Assembly (NCBI RefSeq): GCF_024713975.1
Contig: NC_091100.1
Span: 23,945,501 to 24,009,500 of the forward strand
Reading direction: 5' to 3'
Source: Paralichthys olivaceus
Lineage: Eukaryota > Chordata > Actinopteri > Pleuronectiformes > Paralichthyidae
Length of the DNA stretch: 64,000 nt
The position numbers were made by a program, and so were the translations under genes. Positions 1 through 11,492 of the stretch are shown here, piece after piece. The notes beneath the pieces are model-generated. The model did not search any database and had not been told where the DNA came from. It saw only the letters and a program-made list of their open reading frames with translations. Numbering within the stretch: position 1 is the first letter of the stretch; each line of letters opens with the position of its first letter.

Positions 1-830
1 CACAATGCATGATGGCATGCTTTCACATATGTAAATCAGGACAAGCTTTTGTTAGCACTGTAGCTGTCTGGCTTCTGCTATCCCTGCTGTATTCAGGTAT
101 TGATTCTGGGCCATTTTCTGCAAAAATGATTTGAATTTTTTTTACCGCTCATTGATTGGAGTTGAAAGGTGACAAGGTTTCTCTAAACTTCACAGACAGT
201 CCTCTTGCTTGGCTTGGCTTGTCTGGAAGGGAAGTGTCTTTTGCCTGTTTGTATTTTTAGTCTTGTTGCTGTTGCTCATCAGCACTTTCTTCCACAAGAG
301 CCAACAGGGTTTCAGCTGTTTCCCTCGTTCCAAGTTGTTCTTTCTTGTCTTTTGCCAGTTCACAATTTTCCTATTCCACGCTCTTTCGCAGAGTGAGCCA
401 AAGTGACTCCGAAATGGGTCAGGGGTGGCATGTCCTGTTTGCTACCACTGCTGGTTTCCATGGAGGAAGTTGCCACTTCTCTGTGTGGTTTCATTTGATT
501 TGGACCAGCAGCCTTCCTAAAGTGTAATATCAGCCATAGAGCTACCCCAGTACACTGCCTGTCACAGGTGCACAGCAAGGATACATAAAGGTCTGCAGTA
601 AATGTACCTTCATCATCCACCTACTAAATCCGCAATCATCTGTCTGTCTTTCTGTCGATCTGTATGTGGAACGCACATCTCACAAACTGTGTATCTAAAC
701 TTAACGCTAGGGATGTGTATTGCTTAAGGCCCAGGAAAGTGCAGCGTCAAATTTGGTGCGATTTGGAAACATGATTTGTTCAGCATAAATTAAACTTGAA
801 TTAAAAGGTGACTGTGTAGTTGTCAGTGTG

Positions 831-1440
831 GGCATGGCAGTGGGCCTTCAGTCTGTGGACAGTGTTGAACCTGTCTTTCTCTTATAAACTTCAGCAGTGG
901 TCGGCAAGTGGGTCAAACCGCGGTCAAAATCACCACCAGATCACTTTGATAATGTGCTATTTTCTCCTTATCGGATGAACACAAACATTTAAGGGTGTAG
1001 TGGGTGCTGAAATCTGTCATGGCAACAACATTCATAGAATCACTTCCTCACAAGGTTTTGTTACTGCAATGCTTTATATCGAGCTGAATTACAGAGATTT
1101 TATTTTAAAATCTACTGTCTGGAGATTGCATCGATTGCTTAACAAAATTCGGAAACAGCCATCATGCAATGAATCAAAAAATAAAAGCAAGTTAATTAAA
1201 TCATTCAAACTTTTATATAAACCTCACATGCAAACTGTAATGAAGCAAATTCAGTCTGCATTGCAGATAAACCAGGTAGGATGAACGCAAAGTTCTAACT
1301 TCAAAACGCACCATAGACTTTTTATAAAAAAGCTCTGCACACAAGGTCTGGCCCACAAACTATAAGTGACAATATATTTTAGAATTGTTTGATGAGGACT
1401 CACTTATGACAAGAAATTATTCTGAAGTAGCTCCGCAGCA
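831..1440. repeat. dispersed repeat, copy 1
   Basis: This segment matches 34696-35165 (inside an mllt6 intron) in blocks. Both have the phrase 'cttcagtctgtggac', then 'catagaatcactt', then 'gcaatgctttata', then 'caccatagact', then 'gaggactcact' and 'aattattctgaagtagct' or a near match. The blocks keep the same order and orientation with diverged spacing, so both are old copies of one teleost interspersed repeat. No coding capacity is seen. Confidence 0.65.
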
Positions 1441-2183
1441 TTAACACAGGCCAAGAGAGCAGGCAGGTTTACAGCAGGCACTGCACTAGAACTCAGAATC
1501 AGGAACAACCTTCACCTCACATCTTTGGTGTTTAAACAAAGTCAACAAGACCCATTAAAACAAAAACAAGAGTATTTATCTACCTCTCAATGAGTAGCTT
1601 GAATTCATGATCAGATTAATTTGTGAAACCATTGATATAAATACCGTAGTAGGAAAACAATTTAACCACTTACTGTCTTATGAAAAAAAGCCAAACCTGT
1701 TGCACAAAAAACTGCCTGACCTAATCAATCCAGCTCCTACTTAAATATTTGTTGTCACATGTCGGTTCCAGCAAATGTATCCGTCACTTGTGGCGACTTG
1801 CCGTGTGAGCATCAATAATTTCTGTGAATCCTGATCATTGATTAGCGGGCCCCATCTGTTTTGATGAACATATTTTCTGTCACAGGAAAAAACAACTTTA
1901 CACAAGTTTGTTGTGGTTACATCATTCCATCTACATTTTCAACACATTCAGTATGTTTACCTTCTCTGTGTAGTCTATAAAACAGTGACATAAGGGGTCA
2001 TGAGATTTCTGATTCAACTGTTGTGTGTAAACCTTGTGTGTAAAATCCCCCTCAAATAAATATTTAGTTATGCTCAGAAAGACTGGCAGAGTGCTTTGCA
2101 ATGGTTTATACTTCTACTAGTTTAGATCTTGATCGAAGCCAGAAGAGAGTCCAGTATGAGAAACATTTGTACAAAAACCTGAG

Positions 2184-2359
2184 ATGCACCCTTTTAATGT
2201 TATTGCTGTTTGACTTCTCAAGTGAGGGGTCGTCACAACAGATCCCCATCTGCATATTTGATTTGGCATAAGTTCGAGGAAACCGGTGATCAAACCCTGA
2301 GAACAGCAGCCAAGCTGCTCTACCGCCCAAGCCACGGCCTCCCCAATGCACCCTTTTAA
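2184..2359 (-). mobile_element. tRNA-derived SINE with 14-bp target-site duplication
   Basis: A perfect 14-bp direct repeat, atgcacccttttaa, lies at 2184-2197 and 2346-2359. Between them is a 148-bp insert whose minus strand begins with a tRNA-like head. An A-box-like tggcttgggcgg (about 2330-2341) is followed by a B-box-like ggtttgatca. A pol III A box and B box flanked by target-site duplications are the mark of a SINE retrotransposed by LINE machinery. The perfect duplication suggests a fairly recent insertion. It has the same orientation as igfbp4. Confidence 0.8.
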
Positions 2360-5300
2360 ATGAAATGACTGCATTTGTGATCTTTCTGATACAAATACAC
2401 TTAGAGAGCAAGGTAAACATATTGCCCTACTTGAGTTTAAGTCTACGTGAAGAGGAGCTTACCAAATGAGAAACTTCCTGACTGGGTCAGCCGATATAAG
2501 CTAATCTCACATATACATATCTTTATGGGCGTATGTTACTGCGGATAAGTGACAAACAATTGGTAAGGCTGCCCCTGATAAGATTCAAAGCATCAGTTAT
2601 ACATTTTATCAACACTGACAGAAGAAATGGCAGAAGCAGAACAGAAATGGCATAATCTACATAAGAGCACCGACTGTAACTTTTCTCACTCTGTTGGCAA
2701 GAGACACACACAAACTTTGGTCATGATAATAAAAACAATAATGGGGTCCATGAACAATGGCAACTTAAAATAAGTGAAAATCTGAAAAGAGTTTCCTGCA
2801 GTGACGTAGGAATTAACTTTGGGGAATATCAGTTCTACATGACATCCCTGTTGGGTGTGGTTACAGGTACCAGTGGATAGATGTGTATGATGTATGTATG
2901 TGTGAATGTATAATGTAATACATCATCAGGGAGTGTGAGTCGTGTCTGTTGGACACTGTGATTCTCTCAGCTCCGCTGTCCAGTGAGCTGCTGGGAACCT
3001 CACTCCTGTCACAAGAACACACACAGCTAAAGTGGAAACTGTTGTGCCGAGCTGACAACACTGTCAGAAGCCCGCCATGCTCTGCGGTAGTATTTCAAAA
3101 GCAAGCTATAACCGAGACGCCGACCGGTCTCTATGAAAAAAAAGGAACCAAGAGTGAAATATTGAAATTTGCAGGATGTTCCATCCTTATACAAGGTTTT
3201 TAGTCTTGTTTTCAAGAGATTCTGGCAGCTCAAAAGTAAACTTGGCTTACTACCAAACGTTTCACTCAACGCTAGATGCTTGGAGAGAGTATCAGACTTC
3301 TGATTTCCAGGAGAAAGATTTCTTTGAAGCAGTTAATCATCGCTGCAGTTTTAAGAACACTGTTCAAGACTAGCAGCGTGTGTTGTAAGAAGGCCAACTC
3401 TTTTTTATTTGTCAAAGAAACATATATCAACGATGAATCACAAGGACAAGACACCTGCTGTTGCACTGCCTGATACTACTCAAGCCACCTCCCTTTATGA
3501 TAATAGAAAATAAACTGATAATAATAATAAACATTATACAACAGACGTCGTAAAATACGACATGTTTGTGAGTCTGAATCCAAAGAAGACACAGCAGCAG
3601 CTGTTTCACCCTTGAAGGAGCAGAAAATAATTATGAACTATAAACCCGAGGATTATTAAAATCATACTTGCTTCTTTTTCATGTCTCAGCTGTTACTGTT
3701 TCTGTTTGTAAGTATCTGCTGCTCTAACAATCCTCGTCACTCTGCTGCCGAAGCAGCTCTTGATTTTCATATTTTCGGTGAAGAACACCGGTCGGTTGCT
3801 TTGGTTTCTGCTTTGAAAAATTGTGTAATAATTTAGCTTAAGGCTTGAAACTCTTTTCAGCCAAATATAACATACATGCAGGTGTAGATCACAGGAAAAA
3901 TATGAGTAGAGGATAGAGCAGGAAGTCTTTTAGATGGATCATCATCATCCTTAAAATCTCCTTAATCCTTAAATCGTGTGGTTCAGAACATTGACCTGTG
4001 GTGACATTATGACATGATTAGTGCAATAAGGTTTTCCCCTCCTCTGAGATTCATAGTTTCTTCTGTTGCGAAGAAACAATAAAAATGTTCATCTTGAAAA
4101 AGCAAGTTCTGAGATGTCTGAATTTATCCAACAATATCAACTGAACTAAGGTGGTACGTTCATTTGTAACCTCAGGGTCAATTCATTTACTTGATTTCAG
4201 ATTTTATGAACTTTTATGTCGAAGTAAGCTGAGGTTCATTTATTGATGCACTGTTCATGCATGTGATCTATGAATAGAGGGAAACGTGCAACTGCAGTGA
4301 ATTAGGTCAAACTATTTTGAGTCACATTATTAACTTAATTTTGAATGGACTGTTTCAATTATATGAGAAGGATCTTGAGTGGAAGGGCAAGTAGTGGAAA
4401 TTAATAGATAATTTTAAATGCCTGGAATATTAATAAGAACCAATAAAGTATTTGATCATATATAAAGGCAAAATAATTATTAATAATCAAAGCTTAGAAA
4501 ATGCCATTCTCAATATAATCACCAGCAAGAGGTTGAGGTGCAGATTGCTGCAGGGTTTCGATCAGTGAAATATTGGCCTGAAGTATGAAACATCAGTCCC
4601 TGATGATTCGCCGTCCTGCTCAGATTAAGTGTGTTTCACGGTCAGGACAATGTAGGATTGTTTGTGGATCTCTCTGCTCTAACACCAGGAGGGGGTCACT
4701 CTCTCACAGGGGACAGCAATTAGTTAATCACGTTTACTCCTGCATAAGAGCCCCAGCTGCACAAATGTGCTGCACAGCCCAAAGAAAGCAAATACACAAA
4801 AACATTAGAGGACATCTGCTCAAAGAGATTTGAAAATATGATTCACCCCAAAACTACATGCACATCTTTAACCAGTTCACAACTCCCCAAATGTGCTATG
4901 GAGTGCTCGCTAATAGGAGCACGGAAAATCTAGGTTAGCATGCTGCTTTCATAAAGACCTGTGTGCGGCACAGTAAATTGAGCATAGTTAGACAGAGTCT
5001 GGCTCCACTGACAGTTTCATTCACGCAACTCCTAACTCTGTGCCTGTAGGTGTAAGACTTCATATCTGACATCTGTATCGGTTTGTGAATAATATCCGTT
5101 TCACTTTCAGAGGGAAGCATTTGAATATAATTTCGAGGCAGACTCAGCTGGAATGTTGGAGCAGACGCCAACATACGCATGTTGATTAATTCTAAGTATT
5201 CGAGAGGGTTTCTAAGAATGGGATATGAAGAAGCATTAAAATTGTTTGAGACCTTGACATAAGATGGTGGATAGTGCTTGTTGTTACTGTGGAGATTCAG

Positions 5301-6885
5301 TATGAATATTATTAACATATTTTTGAGAGCAATGCTTATGTTTTAAACCCAAAAGAAAATAGTAGTTAGTGACTAGTGACAATCATGAGGCAGCACAGAT
5401 ATTTGACACACAAGGATGTAACTATTAGTCTGCTTCTACCTCATGGTCCTTTTCATTTTGAATTCTCTTGGTTTTTAAAAACCCTCTTCTATTTTTATCT
5501 AGCATGTTCACTGTTGCTAGGAGTGGGGCAGTGTCAGACATGTATTCAGGAGATGCACCCCCTTCTTTAATAATGCATTAGTACAGTGAATGCGCCACAA
5601 AGGAAATCTGCTTGTGACTGGAGTTGCTCCTCGCCTCTCCCCAATGCCTTTCTAATTGTCTCTGTGCTACCATAGTTTACATTGAACATTCTTATACAGC
5701 GGATCTGAGCTGCTGCCCAGAAGAATTGATTTACAGTGAGATTTGTTGGGCAGAGTTTCCCCGCTTTGTTATGACAGACTCCAGGGGTAAGGAGGAGTGT
5801 GGAGACAGAACTCTGCACTCAGATTACAGAACACCAAAAACAAAACTTCTGAACTTCCCGAAATGTTCCATCTACTGCCGCTCCACCCGGGAGAAAGGAC
5901 TCCCCCCAGTGTACTATAACCCAGTTCCTGTCCAGCTGATCAGAAAGTGCAGCATCAGAGAACATAAATAATGTTAGGGGAAAATATTTTGCAAGATAAA
6001 ATTGTGTTGATGGACAGAGATGGACCAAGCTCAGAAATCCCTCCTTTTTTTATCATACTCTAAACAGCTTTCCCTGTCTCTCTGATTCCATTTAGTCACG
6101 CTATGTGCCGGGCCTAACCTATGCTGGCCCTGTACAGAGAGCAGAAGGCTCTCATTTCAGCTCTGGCAGCAAGAGTGCCGATGAGCTCATCCTCATGAAG
6201 GAGCTGGACGTGGTGGGCGATGCACTTGAAGGCTTGTTAGGGTTGGGAGGGAGGGAGGGGAGCACCCAGGGCCAGGGGAAACAGATGCTGCATTGAAGAT
6301 TCAAATCATTGGTGTTCTGACGCGAGTAGATAGCCTACTGCCAGTATCAGTAAATGTCTGGGAGCATAGACTCAGTGGGAGCAACACCAGGCCAGTCGAT
6401 AATGTGGAACAAATGAAAGAACCAACTTGTCCGCGACACATTATAACAATTGTCTCATTCGGCAGAATGGAAATCAACACCACCCTTTGTGTAAAAAGAG
6501 AGGGGTAAACAGTGGAGCATGTCTCATCAGCAGAAAGAAGTTAACGTCAAAGCAGTGAACTGCAACTGGATATGCAGATAAGACATCCAATATTAAGACA
6601 TCCCACTGAGTGAAAGTGGAAACAGACTTTCTGCTTTGCGAGAGGAATGCAACAACAAAAGAGGAGGACAAGACGTTGACCTAGAAAAGAGTGATAGAGA
6701 CAATGACAGCAGGAAAGGATAGTAAGATAGTTAGATATGTGCAGCAGGAGGAGGAGGAATGGGGGCGTGGCATCCATGAAAGAGCAGCAAGTGAATTACT
6801 GATTGCAGAGAGCTCTAATAGCCCCAGACTGGCCACACTCCATTACAGTCATTTCATACAGCAGCTTTTATTACCTCCTCCCATT

Positions 6886-6910
6886 ACACACACACACACA
6901 CACACACACA
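6886..6910. repeat. (CA)n microsatellite
   Basis: About 12 uninterrupted CA units are visible. The tract is in the probable igfbp4 intron 1. Confidence 0.9.
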
Positions 6911-7671
6911 GACCACCACAATGCATTTCACTCCCCGCACTACATGAGTATACCTGCAGGATTTCAGTTTAACATGAGCATGAATAGATAATTGCACACC
7001 CAAGGTATGCTGGGAAAGTGAGTTGTAAGTGTTGCATGTGCATTAACCAAATGTATGATTCCTCAACTAAATCAGGTATGATCTTCACTTACAGAACAGA
7101 CATACAGAGAGCGGACACATGCACACACGCCCACCTCATCTATTCATCTATTACCACACCTCCTCCACTGGCCTCTCTGAAGCCTGCGCCGCGTCTTACA
7201 GCAGGGCTCCTTTCACACCGACCATCCACAAGACAGCAGAGGGACTGTGTGCACTCTCCCATCAGGCCATGCGTGAGGAGCTTGTGTGTGTGCATGCTCT
7301 GGTTCAGGGCTTAGCTGAGATTAGGGTAAACAAGCAGCACATTGTCACACCCCCCAACTCTGACCCTGCCCAGCTCAGGTAAGGCCCAGGCAGCGGAGAC
7401 AGAAAATATTCCGGTTTGCCCGGGCGTGGGTCCACAGAGCAAGACGGAGAGAGAAAGACCAGTGTTGGAGAGGTTTGGTCAGACCTCGTCAGCTGTGCCT
7501 AACGGCTGTTGCATTCTTCAAATAATAAGAGCATCTTTGCATTTGCAACATTTGCAGAGATATCATACTTTCTGGAAATGTTTTGTTCTTTGAGCCTCTT
7601 TGTAACCAACACTATCTAAACTAAGTGAATTTGCCATCAGTTCACACACACTCTGACCCCTTTGTTCTCAC

Positions 7672-8023
7672 CTGAGTTCTCTTCCATCTCCCGCTCATCG
7701 GTGCACACCCCCTGGCCATGCATCAGCGAGTGCAGTGGCCTCTCCACACCCCGCGGTGGGTAGCAGCGAAGGCCTGTTCCACATCGGGGTGAGTAGACGC
7801 CACAGTGCGCACCTTTAGGCAGGGCGCAGGTGGGACAGCAGCCGCAGCCGGGCTCTCGCACTGTCTCCTCGCAGCCGTCTGGCAGACGACAGCTGGCCAG
7901 CCTCTCCTCTGAGCACACGGGGCAGCGAATAGCTTGATCCGACAAGCACAGCGCCACCAGCGACAGGGCGCCAAACACCCACAGGCCCCTGCAGGATGGA
8001 GCTACACCACCTCCACGCACCAT
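7672..8023 (-). CDS. igfbp4: insulin-like growth factor binding protein 4, exon 1 (partial gene)
   Basis: Exon 1 encodes the N-terminal IGF-binding domain of a secreted IGFBP. The protein binds IGF-I and IGF-II outside the cell and controls their access to the IGF1 receptor. The ATG at 8023-8021 is chosen because it opens a signal peptide with hydrophobic residues about 14-27, and the mature chain would start near Asp29 (DQAIRC). An in-frame upstream ATG at 8128 would bury the signal peptide, so it is rejected. The cysteine-rich domain has the family signature GCGCCxxC and the motif CYPPRGVE, followed by [10 protein letters not shown], which closely matches mammalian IGFBP4. The exon ends in phase 1 at a good donor (CAG|GTGAGA, plus-strand 7672/7671). 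The 352 nt give 117 codons plus one base. The linker and C-terminal thyroglobulin domain are not in the window. The IGFBP4 assignment rests on sequence and on synteny with ikzf3. Confidence 0.93.
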
Positions 8024-8597
8024 GGCAGCCCTTGCACCTGCACACAGTCCTTTTCCCTCGTGTATGGTCCCCTCAGCCTCCCTGCTCTCTCTGAATGTCG
8101 TGCAGCTTTTGATCACTTTATACTTCAACAGCCGATTTTAGACAAGCAATGGAGGATTGAGAAGAAAGCTTTGTCCAGGATGGTCTTTGATATTTTCAGC
8201 TGGTTAGTGTTTCAATTGCAGGGACACAATGCCTCTGCTGTATTGCCTCTCCGTTCCTCTGATTCAATTTCACAGCGCAGAAACTGGAGCCTGCTCTTGA
8301 TCTGCTCGACTGGCGAATGTGGTGGTGATGAGAACTAGGTTTTGTAGTGTTGGAATGAACAGTTGCAGGAAGGATATCCACCAGTGTGCTCAGGTGAGTC
8401 TTGCTCTGTCTTCAAGTCCAGAGGCTCGCCCCCCCTCTGCTCAAACACCAAAAAATCTGGTCTACAAGTGTCCAAATGCAAAGCAGGTCATCAAAAGGCA
8501 GTGTTTTAAGTAACAGCTGCAGTTTCCTCCTCTTGCTTGTGTGCAGTGCAAAGGACTCGCTCCTGAGAATGGCTCAACACGAGTGGCTCTCCTTGGA

Positions 8598-8604
8598 CTT
8601 TATA
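8598..8604 (-). promoter_or_regulatory. candidate TATA box of igfbp4
   Basis: The minus strand reads TATAAAG, about 575 bp upstream of the igfbp4 ATG. Transcription would start near 8570 and give a single-exon 5' UTR of roughly 550 nt. The placement is an inference. No transcript evidence is available. Confidence 0.4.
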
Positions 8605-11476
8605 CTGGTCCATGGACACGCCTCTTTCTACAGTGAGAGAGAAGCTGAAAGGCACAGCGGAGGAAAGCCAGGCTAAAGCTTTCTCCCTCTGTCTCCCTCA
8701 TTCTCTCTCTATCTCTCTTTCCTACTCAGACACACACTCTCCCTCACTTGTCCTCTCTCGATCCTGAGTGCACCTAGAGAAGAAACAGCTGAATTACCCT
8801 CTCACACACAGAATACATTTATTTTTCTCCCCCACCCAGCAATTATTCTCTTCAGTCGCATTCAACTTATTTCATGTGAGCAGCGCTCAGACGTATTGAT
8901 TTGCAAGTTGGGAGATTTCTTGACGAAGCATTTTGGTCCATAAAAAAAGTAAAAAACACATCAGTGCTGTTCCATTTTAATTAACCCCAAATGCCCAGCA
9001 CACATGTATGTGCCTCTGGGGCTGAAACGTGGTTCAAACAACAAAACAACCTCATGCCTGCTCCCTCAACAGGGTCTCATTGTGTGTTTATGTGCGTGTG
9101 AATGTGTGTGTTTGCATGTATGCGTGTTCGTCCAGAGTCCAGTCCCCCTCGGCCCCCCACCTCCCACCCCCACAATTATGTTTGCCCCCAGATCTCCTTT
9201 TCTCTTTTTCCTCTCTTGCTACTAAAAGGCAAATGGACAGTCTAAATCCCCCTCCCCACTGCCGCCCTGCCCCCAAAGGTCCTAAAAAACCTTCCCACCG
9301 GTGGAATCGAAGGATTCATTTTAACAAGCTGCAAGCTGAGATAGTTTACGTGTGTGTGTTCGTGATCATGAAAGAGTGAATCAGCGTGTTGCTTTGTTCT
9401 TGTTTGCTGTGTGTGCAGATATTCCCTCCACTCAGCCTGTAAGGTTTTGAATCATGGATTTTATTGGTCAACATCCCTTTTTTTCCCTGTGTTTCTTTGC
9501 TTCCATTTTGCCATGGAAACCCAGCATGTATTGTAATGCCTTTGTGAGTGTGCTTCCTTTTTGCTTTTTTCTTCAGGCTGGTGGCTGGTTGCCATAGGCG
9601 GGTCATGGGCGGCAGCCAGGCCTTACAAGGCTGTGCACCACTCAGGTGGGTGCTATAGTGAGTGTTGTTAGTTACACAGAGCTCAGATTCCTCACCCGTC
9701 CCTGCACGCTTAATGATGAGAAATATGTAGTGTCAATAGTGGCTGTGGTTGGATATCTTTTTGCACATCTTTTCTTCACCCCATCTATTCAAGTCTGGTC
9801 CAGTACACAACAGTAAAGCAGAACTTGTTTGTATTCACTCACACTTTAAAATAATAAAATTGGTCTATTTCAAGTCAATAGATGGAATGATAGACTGGTA
9901 GTTGGTGGAGCTTTTTCTGAAGAGCTCATTAGAGCGAGCATCCAACACTCATTAGTTAGATATGCTGATGTGTCTTATTTATTACATTATACATTCTTAT
10001 ATTTGAAAGATGCTTTTGTCCAAAGCAGATTAAAATAAGAACACTCACAGGAAAAAGAGCACAACTCCCTCAGTTATAGAATTTAAAGTGTTTTCAAAGA
10101 GCTGGACTACAACTGTGCCTAGTCTTTCCATTGTGTGCAGTTGTTTTATTGATTGGGAGAGAGAAAAGTTGAAACGAAAACTAGCTTTTTATTTTGGCCA
10201 CAAGATGGAGTAATAGCTCCTTAAATGGAAACAAGTACACAGCCATGTGAGCAGCCTGAACTGATGTGGAACCATCACTACCATTATCAGTTCTTTGTTT
10301 CACTCATAAATGTAATATAATAATATTGGTGCTCTACGCTCCATGTGATTAGTAAATTAACATTTACATCATGAACATGGAAATGATAAGGACTAATCCA
10401 AACAACTGGTGTTGCTGCTCTGCTGTGTGAACATGCTTTGGTTTCTGTTGCTCCACCTTCAAAATGGGTTCCTGTTCCTTTAAGGGATCTCTCCAGTGAC
10501 CTTGCATTTATTCCATATTCAGATAAAGTCTGGTGGCGGAGATTGGAATCTCCTACTGTGAGAGCGGTTCTCCTCCAGGTGCTGATCAAAAAGTGGGTAA
10601 GATCACTTTATTCACATTACTGACACTCACGCTAACTTCCAACAAAAACTAAAAAGTACTTTGCAATGTAGAAACCTGCATCTCACATTTTTATTAACTA
10701 TGTAAGAAAGTTTGGTATTGTCTTTTTTTTTGTCATCACTGAATGTAATTTAAGTTAGAACTCTCTCAATGCTGAGAACTTCTTTCAGTAACTACACAGT
10801 TTTTCGTTTTTATTGTAGGGCAATAGAAGTTTAGAAGTGCTCATCCCCGGTCAAACTTTATCAGATCAATGAGAACTGATACTAGGCTTCTTAACTTAGA
10901 TTTTAAAACACAGCTGTATATTTTATTCCTTTTTATTATATTTTCAAACTACCTTCATGTACTGGAGTCTCACTGCCTGTTAGCGTGGAAAGCTCTTTTA
11001 CGCTTGCTCCTATGTTACAGCCTTGACAGGAAATACATGTGCAGCGAACACCATGTCTTTCTCATAAGGCTAAATGTAGTTACAGGGCCGAGCAATCAAC
11101 CATGGGCTCTTACCCACTTTCTTTTTTTCTCTAAACTATTTTTTCTGCCGTCCAACCAACAGGAACAATGCAATGCAAGTGTTTTTTCACAGGCTTTGTA
11201 GAAATAGTAAGGGGTATTTTAATAGTGACAAGAACATTAGAAAAAGTTATAGTCGTCTTATTGTGTCTGACTAAACGTCTCATCTTGAGTGTACACAGGA
11301 AACCCATTTTTTCATGTGTTAAAATGCGTTAAAGGTGTTAAAATTGTCTTTCTCTCTGTAAACACATCATGACAGAATTTGTCAAAGTGCCATCACAAGG
11401 AATAGTTATGAACTTGTTTGACATTTGTCTTCCAAAATATCTCTCATTTACCAAATATTCTAATTCCTCTCCACAG
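8605..11476. other. divergent igfbp4-ikzf3 interval
   Basis: No coding exon is recognised in these 2.9 kb. The interval separates divergently transcribed igfbp4 and ikzf3 and should hold both control regions and at least one non-coding ikzf3 5' exon, because the first coding ikzf3 exon follows a splice acceptor. A fragment at about 9990-10035 ('gatgcttttgtccaaagc') resembles a common fish repeat tail. I cannot place the ikzf3 transcription start. Confidence 0.5.
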
Positions 11477-11492
11477 AAGATTTTTCTTCATA

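Larger units (their letters stand above)
1..7671 (-). other. probable igfbp4 intron 1, non-coding
   Basis: No exon of a known protein is recognised in this 7.7 kb stretch. It lies downstream of the igfbp4 exon 1 donor, so it is most likely intron 1, with exons 2-4 (including the thyroglobulin type-1 domain) off the left edge. I looked on the minus strand for the conserved Cys-Trp-Cys-Val core of the IGFBP thyroglobulin domain and did not find it. The stretch holds a dispersed repeat at about 831-1440, a SINE at 2184-2359 and a CA microsatellite at 6886-6910. An open stretch at 6105-6296 resembles no family I know. Confidence 0.5.

Noticed and set aside
5624-5971. A 115-codon plus-strand frame in the probable igfbp4 intron
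   Set aside because: It has no domain, signal or splice context that I can support, and the opposite strand does not resemble igfbp4 exons 2-4.
8023-8128. Upstream in-frame ATG extending igfbp4 by 35 codons
   Set aside because: It would place the signal peptide inside the protein. The ATG at 8023 gives a standard secreted precursor.
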